Shown piece by piece: positions 33,183 through 37,717 of a stretch of 37,717 nt of DNA. Every line of letters starts with the position of its first letter. Within the stretch, counting starts at the first letter, position 1. Both the position numbers and the translations under genes were made by a program. The notes beneath the pieces were generated by a model, which did no database searches, was not told the DNA's origin, and was given only the letters and a program-made list of their open reading frames with translations. The stretch lies in NCBI GenBank assembly GCA_019359545.1, contig JAHHHB010000070.1, forward strand, positions 1 to 37,717, given 5' to 3'. The stretch is from Desmonostoc geniculatum HA4340-LM1. GTDB taxonomy: Bacteria; Cyanobacteriota; Cyanobacteriia; Cyanobacteriales; Nostocaceae.

Positions 33183-33496
33183 TTGTTAAGATTACCAAAA
33201 AGTCAGCAAATTACTGATTAACTACACCAAGAGCAGCTGGAAAATTCTGAAAAAAATTCATATTACATTACTTGCTTTAACACCCTAATCTAGCTGCAAG
33301 AATTATCCACCTTTTCTCCATTGTGGCAGACTCACCCTTAAACAATGGCTACAACATGCCTGGGAACATGAAAAAATTACCCAAGTCAACCTTGATAGAA
33401 AATTTTGCCTCAAGCAGACAGAAGTTAAAATTAGCCATTTTTGCATTCTAAGTAACACATACAACTATTTCAACCGCAATTATTCTGAGGGTTAAA
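33183..33496. promoter_or_regulatory. Divergent intergenic region, no gene seen
   Basis: This 314-bp gap lies between the divergently transcribed CbiO-like ATPase and TPR genes, so both promoters should be here. I see no convincing reading frame, repeat or RNA gene. GAGGG at 33488-33492, five bases before the ATG at 33497, is a plausible ribosome binding site for the TPR gene. Confidence 0.4.
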
Positions 33497-34459
33497 ATGA
33501 CTAAAAGGTTTTCTGGTTCTCAATTAGTCGTGTTTGCTAGACTCACTAAATTTGCTCAGGTGGGTTTTGGGGCTGCGTTCGCCTTTGGCGTTGCCCCTTG
33601 GGCAATCGCACTTCATCTTTCCATAAATCCCTCCCTAGCTGGCGATCCCTTTCGCACTGAGAAACCTCATGAGATTGGCGATCGAACTCAAGCAGCTTTT
33701 GAAGCGATTTTCCAACAAGGCAATTATCGAGCAGCAGAAGGTTACCTCAAAGAAGCACTAGCCAAAGAGCCAAATGAACCTCTAGCTTATGCCATGAAAG
33801 CATCTTTAGCATACGGAAATAAGGATTGGGCTAAACTAAGCACCTACAGCCAGAAAACCTTGGAAAGCGCACAAAAGTTGATTCCTACTGACCCATTGCG
33901 TGGTAATTTATACACTGCCGTTGGTCATTTTTTAGAGGGTTCTGTAATTCTCATCCGTGAAGGTACAGCCAACGGTGTACCAGAAGCTTTTGGGCGCTTG
34001 CGGCAAGTGTATAAATATTTAGACAAAGCCGAAGCAATTTCTGCCAACGATCCAGAACTGAATTTAATCAAGGGTTATATGGATTTATTGTTGGCGGTTA
34101 ATTTGCCTTTCGCTAGTCCAGATCAAGCAATTGGACGCTTACAAGAAAATGCTGCTCCTCAGTATCTCGTGCATCGGGGTATTGCCCTTGCCTATCGGGA
34201 TTTAAAACGGTATCCTCAAGCACTAGAGTATGTCAACCGTGCCATTGAAACCGCAGGCGATAATCCAGAAATTTATTATCTCAAAGCCCAAATTCTGAGA
34301 CGACAAGGGGAAAAAGAAAAAAGTCAGCAACTGATTAAGGAAGCGATCGCTAATTTTGACAAAGCATTGACTAAAAAATCCCAACTCCCAAGTAATTTAG
34401 TCAAACAAATCGAAAGTGAACGGAAAAATGCTATTAGCTTAAATAATTCAGCTAGGTAA
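33497..34459 (+). CDS. Exported TPR protein, Sll0314/Alr1548 family
   Basis: The 320-residue protein has an N-terminal hydrophobic export signal (about 18-48, ending near LAGDPF) followed by TPR-like helices: AAFEAIFQQGNYRAAEGYLK, EPLAYAMKASLAYGNKDW, and YLVHRGIALAYRDLKRYPQA with EYVNRAIETAGDNPEIYYLK. It matches the Sll0314/Alr1548 family of cyanobacteria, of unknown function. TPR domains mediate protein contacts, so it may be a periplasmic or lumenal assembly factor. Several tandem-repeat arrays follow directly after the stop. Confidence 0.85.
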   Translation: MTKRFSGSQLVVFARLTKFAQVGFGAAFAFGVAPWAIALHLSINPSLAGDPFRTEKPHEIGDRTQAAFEAIFQQGNYRAAEGYLKEALAKEPNEPLAYAMKASLAYGNKDWAKLSTYSQKTLESAQKLIPTDPLRGNLYTAVGHFLEGSVILIREGTANGVPEAFGRLRQVYKYLDKAEAISANDPELNLIKGYMDLLLAVNLPFASPDQAIGRLQENAAPQYLVHRGIALAYRDLKRYPQALEYVNRAIETAGDNPEIYYLKAQILRRQGEKEKSQQLIKEAIANFDKALTKKSQLPSNLVKQIESERKNAISLNNSAR

Positions 34460-34650
34460 TTGGGCATTGGGCATTGGGCATGGGGCATTGGAAGTGTGGG
34501 AAGTGTGGGAGGTGTGGGAGGATGGGGAAGAAATCTTTCCCCCCTCTCTCCCCACACTCCCCCATCTCCCCCATCTCCCTCATCTCCCTCATCTCCCTCA
34601 TCTCCCTCATCTCCCCCACTCCCCACTCCCCACTCCCCACTCCCAACTTT
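34460..34650. repeat. Four adjacent tandem-repeat arrays
   Basis: In order: GGGCATT heptamers (about 34462-34489), GAAGTGTGG nonamers (about 34491-34517), CTCCC(C/T)CAT nonamers (about 34557-34610) and CCCCACT heptamers (about 34615-34642). They fill the gap between the TPR and DUF3531 genes and generate spurious low-complexity frames on both strands. Confidence 0.9.
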
Positions 34651-34694
34651 GATATGCTTAGTCTCAGTCATAAGAATTCAGGTATTTGACCAAA

Positions 34695-35147
34695 ATGCAA
34701 ATTCAGTTCCGGGAAATTAATCCTTTTGATGTATGGATTTGGCTAAAATTCAGCACAAATCCTTCTGAACGCGAAAAGCAGTATGTAGAAGAAGCTTTTG
34801 ATTCCTGGTTTTATCTGGGTAAATTGGGCGCATTTAATGCAGAAAATCTCCAGGTGCAGGAAACTGGACTCGATATCAACTACATGACTTATGATTCCCA
34901 AGGATATGACAAAAGTTTATTAGCCTTGATGCACAATATGGGTGAATTTGAATATCAAGGACAGTGGGCGCGTTGTTGGTTTGATTTGGGAACTAGTGAT
35001 GGGATCGCTCTCGATATTTTAATCAATGCCCTCACACAACTAAGTGAGGAATATGTCACTATTGAAGATTTGTACATCGGCGGCGAAAATGAAGATTGGC
35101 CTGTTGAAGATAGCGAAAGCCGTCCTTCTTCTATTTATGATAATTAA
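34695..35147 (+). CDS. DUF3531 family protein
   Basis: From ATG 34695 the protein has 150 residues beginning MQIQFREINPFDVWIWLKF and contains WFYLGKLGAFNAENLQVQ, YDKSLLALMHNMGEFE and WARCWFDLGTSD, typical of DUF3531, a family shared by cyanobacteria and chloroplasts. It is soluble with an acidic C-terminus. Function is unknown. The frame opens at TTG 34686, but the ATG is the conserved start. A Nudix gene follows after 8 bp and is probably co-transcribed. Confidence 0.88.
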   Translation: MQIQFREINPFDVWIWLKFSTNPSEREKQYVEEAFDSWFYLGKLGAFNAENLQVQETGLDINYMTYDSQGYDKSLLALMHNMGEFEYQGQWARCWFDLGTSDGIALDILINALTQLSEEYVTIEDLYIGGENEDWPVEDSESRPSSIYDN

Positions 35148-35155
35148 TCACAAGA

Positions 35156-35587
35156 ATGAGTAAACCTGGCGAAATTCGGGTATTAGCTTTAGGATTAATT
35201 CGAGATGGGAATCGCATTTTTGTTTCTGAAGGCTACGACCCCGCAAAACAAGAAACATTTTATCGTGCTTTAGGTGGTGGGGTTGACTTTGGTGAAACTA
35301 GCCGCGAGGCGCTACAACGTGAATTTCAAGAAGAAATTCAGGCAGAGTTAACGAATATTCGCTATCTGGGTTGTATAGAAAACTTGTTTATCTTCAACGG
35401 TAGGCAAGGCCACGAAATTATTCAACTTTATCAATGTGATTTTGCCGATCCGAAGTTTTATAACTTAGAAAGTTTAGTGTTTTTTGAATCAGAAAAACAT
35501 AAACATAGGGCACTATGGATAGATATTTTGCGCTTTCAATCTGGAGAGTTAAAATTAGTGCCAGAAGTGTTTTTTGAATATTTATAA
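35156..35587 (+). CDS. Nudix hydrolase
   Basis: The 143-residue protein has the Nudix box GGVDFGETSREALQREFQEE (consensus Gx5Ex7REUxEExGU, with the late Gly replaced by Gln). The rest of the Nudix fold is visible on both sides (EIRVLALGLIRDGNRIFVSE; EIIQLYQCDF). Nudix enzymes hydrolyse nucleoside diphosphates linked to another group; the substrate is not predictable here. It starts 8 bp after the DUF3531 gene, which suggests an operon. Confidence 0.92.
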   Translation: MSKPGEIRVLALGLIRDGNRIFVSEGYDPAKQETFYRALGGGVDFGETSREALQREFQEEIQAELTNIRYLGCIENLFIFNGRQGHEIIQLYQCDFADPKFYNLESLVFFESEKHKHRALWIDILRFQSGELKLVPEVFFEYL

Positions 35588-35634
35588 ACTTTGTATAATT
35601 GTGTTATAAATCTAGAACCCGTCTTCAATAAAAA

Positions 35635-35730
35635 TATAGCAATTTGCAATTGCGTCGAGTGCAGACAATTCGTAGGGTAGCACAGCTGTGCTACCCTACC
35701 ATGTATCTCATTCAAATGAAAATTGCTATA
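35635..35730. repeat. MITE-like element with TATAGCAATTT ends and family 1 palindrome copy B
   Basis: TATAGCAATTT (35635-35645) and AAATTGCTATA (35720-35730) are perfect inverted repeats enclosing 96 bp. A perfect 28-bp palindrome lies at 35672-35699 (arm GTAGGGTAGCACAG). The rest of the 35588-36010 gap contains a CCCC/GGGG hairpin around AATTTAT near 35788-35801 (the common cyanobacterial AAAGTCCCCC repeat) and no gene. Confidence 0.8.
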
Positions 35731-36010
35731 ATCTAGAGAGGTTAGATATATCTTGAAATTAGTTATTGGAACCAGAATCAAAGTCCCCCAATTTATCGGG
35801 GAATTTAGGGGAATATAGAACGTTTTGCTACCGACAGGACGAGGTTTCAAACATCCTCTAAATCCATATCGAGTATCTGTAAGCAGATATTTAGAAAAGT
35901 GGCAAAAAAGGAGTTGATAAAACCGATCGCCATTCAGAAATCCCCTTCAAGGAACTTGTAGTAATAACTGATTATCTTTGAATAGCACAGCTTTCTTGAA
36001 AATCAAATTT

Positions 36011-37423
36011 ATGCTAGCTAAATTACCGTCACCTGTATTCATAGTTCTATTAGGATTAGCCATAACTCAAACCTTTGGATGCACAAGTCGTAACGATAAT
36101 TCAGCGATCGCTCAAAGTTCACCAAAGCCAACGCCCCAAGAAATCGTCCAAGCTGGGGAAGTTCGGGTTTTACCAGGGAAATTAGATACAATACCCGTCT
36201 TTAACAGCAATAGCCCAGAATGGATTAAAACTGAGGGTATTTTACTTTCTACCTTTCCTACAAATGGCAAAAAGGTTCCAGCAGCCCACCTCAATTTCCC
36301 TTTTCAGGGACGGTTTGATTTATTCGCCCACCACTACACCCACACCCCCAAGGATTTACAAACGCTATACCTCGGTGTAATTGTGCATAACCCTGGTAAA
36401 AAACCTGTAACAGTGGATGTATTGCAAGCGGCGAGTTATTTAATGCAGGATGCGCCCTTTGTCACCTTACCTCCTTACATTGAAAATAACGATGGTAAGA
36501 CTTATTCAGGCCCTGGTGCCCGTGCTGTTGCTGATGTACTCCGGGGCGTTTGCCAAGCTGATTTTCCCGGCCAACTGGTAATTCCCCCAGGACAAAGCGG
36601 GATGTTGCTAAATCATCCCATTCCTGTCAGAAATCTAGAAAAGCCAGTGAACGGTCGTTCTAGCTTTATGCGGCTGCGTAGTAGCGATCGCATTTATGCA
36701 GCAAGTTTAGCCATGTTTGCCAAGAAAAATTCTGATAATAGCGATCGCGCACCCACCCTCACAGAATGGCAAGCTTTACTAAATACTGGTAACTTTGCGG
36801 GGCCGCGAGATAAAACTCCGACTCCTCCAAACGCTACCAGTGGCGCACTGATTTATGGACGTGTAGCTGGTGTTTCCCAAGGTTCTCAATGGCAAGCAAA
36901 ACTGGTGGATAATCTCCAAGCTACCAATCTGACTATTCCCCAGCGTGGCAAAGCTATTTCTTATCCTATAGTTACACTGCGGGGTGGTCGATTGGGTACC
37001 GAACAAATCCAAACAGCCAAGATGCTGGTACGTTATCCCGATACAGCATACGAAGCACACGGTAATTATGGTGTAGAATATAAACTTACTCTGCCCTTAA
37101 GCAATAACACTGCTCAAAACCAAAACGTTGCTGTTACTTTAGAAACACCTTTAAAAGAAGATAAATTATCCCAAGGTGGTCTGCGTTTCCGCAAACCATC
37201 CCTAGATTTCCCTTTTTTCCGTGGTACTGTGCGGCTACGTTATTTCGATGACCAAGGTCAACAAAAAATCCGCTATGTGCATTTATGGCACAGAACTGGG
37301 CAGGTATTAGAACCATTAGTGCAACTCACACTTCCACCCTCCACAAAGCGGATAGTACACGTAGACGTGATTTATCCACCAGATTCGACACCCCCCCATG
37401 TGTTGAGTGTAAAAACCTTATAA
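36011..37423 (+). CDS. DUF3370 lipoprotein
   Basis: From ATG 36011 the 470-residue protein starts with a lipoprotein signal (FIVLLGLAITQTFGC, lipid-modified Cys24) and continues with the DUF3370 family sequence: GEVRVLPGKLDTIPVFNSN, RFDLFAHHYTHTPKDLQTLY, GPGARAVADVLRGV and PGQSGMLLNHPIPVR. The family is common in cyanobacteria and may be envelope-associated; function is unknown. The upstream frame to TTG 35978 is less likely because the Met at 36011 gives a compact signal. It is a single gene. Confidence 0.88.
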   Translation: MLAKLPSPVFIVLLGLAITQTFGCTSRNDNSAIAQSSPKPTPQEIVQAGEVRVLPGKLDTIPVFNSNSPEWIKTEGILLSTFPTNGKKVPAAHLNFPFQGRFDLFAHHYTHTPKDLQTLYLGVIVHNPGKKPVTVDVLQAASYLMQDAPFVTLPPYIENNDGKTYSGPGARAVADVLRGVCQADFPGQLVIPPGQSGMLLNHPIPVRNLEKPVNGRSSFMRLRSSDRIYAASLAMFAKKNSDNSDRAPTLTEWQALLNTGNFAGPRDKTPTPPNATSGALIYGRVAGVSQGSQWQAKLVDNLQATNLTIPQRGKAISYPIVTLRGGRLGTEQIQTAKMLVRYPDTAYEAHGNYGVEYKLTLPLSNNTAQNQNVAVTLETPLKEDKLSQGGLRFRKPSLDFPFFRGTVRLRYFDDQGQQKIRYVHLWHRTGQVLEPLVQLTLPPSTKRIVHVDVIYPPDSTPPHVLSVKTL

Positions 37424-37459
37424 ATTTCCGAGATGGGAGCGATCGCTCTCGGTAAAATA

Positions 37460-37558
37460 TTACAAGCGATCGCTATCCTTAGACTCAGAACCGTTGCTTA
37501 ACTTCTCCAGAAATTCAGGATAATTTTGCAAGTCATCTAAAGATTGCAAAGGTGGCAT
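37460..37558 (-). pseudogene. Short minus-strand frame, possibly the end of a broken gene
   Basis: Minus-strand ATG at 37558 encodes MPPLQSLDDLQNYPEFLEKL and 12 more residues. Reading further upstream in the same frame, about 40 sense codons (ending SKPYVDKLHAQAT) precede a TAG and then IEM. The frame therefore resembles a gene interrupted by one stop near 37565. I do not recognise the family. The other gap sequence (37424-37459) carries HIP1 sites. Confidence 0.25.
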
Positions 37559-37717
37559 TTCAATCTAGGTTGCTTGTGCGTGTAGCTTGTCTACATAGGG
37601 TTTGCTGAAAAAGTCATTCCAAGGCAAGAGAGAAATTGACTCAGTAGTTAGGGAAGAGCAAAGATAAGTTTTTGTTGCCTGTAATCAAACAAGATATCAG
37701 TTTTGCTAATCGAAAAA

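Noticed and set aside
34555..34650. CRISPR-like array
   Set aside because: Units are 7-9 bp and directly adjacent, with no spacers of 30-40 bp and no cas genes nearby.
34324..34720. Several low-complexity frames between the TPR and DUF3531 genes
   Set aside because: They translate the tandem arrays in different phases on both strands.

Overview
The window comes from the chromosome of a filamentous, probably heterocyst-forming cyanobacterium of the Nostocales. HIP1 octamers (GCGATCGC) are common, intergenic gaps carry tandem heptamer and nonamer arrays and small palindromic elements typical of Nostoc/Calothrix genomes, and the gene set includes a carboxysome shell protein, gun4, a membrane-type Mn superoxide dismutase, DUF3531, DUF3370 and the Sll0314/Alr1548 TPR family. 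No rRNA, tRNA or CRISPR array was seen.

Layout. Positions 1-2.5 kb hold poorly conserved accessory genes: a partial reading frame, small hypothetical proteins, a hairpin-rich repeat, a 308-residue basic protein with a possible IS110-like C-terminal region, and a zinc ribbon. Positions 2.7-8.5 kb are mostly core genes: Uma2-type nuclease (minus), ffh, rpsP, the KH-domain gene khpA, rpsU (GTG start, 57 aa), phoH, a ChuX/HutX-like gene and a solitary ccmK paralogue (minus). Positions 8.9-14.2 kb hold a DUF6816-like lumenal protein, an ABC exporter, the remnant of a zeta-toxin-like ATPase with its small companion gene, and two secreted proteins on the minus strand, one with ricin-type lectin and CHAP domains.

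The most interesting segment is 14.48-25.0 kb. Five plus-strand genes encode, in order: a STAND NTPase with an N-terminal VMAP-type HTH and twelve WD40 repeats; a membrane vWA protein with an FHA-like tail; an 1100-residue tubulin/FtsZ-superfamily protein ending in a SHOCT-like segment; a MotA/TolQ/ExbB-type protein with a long cytoplasmic tail; and a MotB/OmpA-type protein. The last two match the architecture of the ZorA/ZorB motor of Zorya anti-phage systems, but ZorC, ZorD and ZorE are absent, and a tubulin-like protein, a vWA protein and a STAND sensor sit in their place. I infer a sensor plus ion-driven motor plus cytoskeletal GTPase system. A defence role is a hypothesis. The block contains only two HIP1 sites in 10.5 kb, against about one per kb on either side, which suggests it was acquired.

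Positions 25.1-37.7 kb return to housekeeping genes: a membrane protein, a UgpC/MalK-type ATPase, gun4, icd, sodA, rsmG, a CbiO-like ATPase, a TPR protein, DUF3531, a Nudix hydrolase and a DUF3370 lipoprotein. Small elements have invaded many of the gaps, including one MITE nested inside another at 31.25-31.58 kb. In at least two places repeats have entered coding sequence: the last codons of ccmK and an in-frame heptamer array inside the UgpC-like gene.
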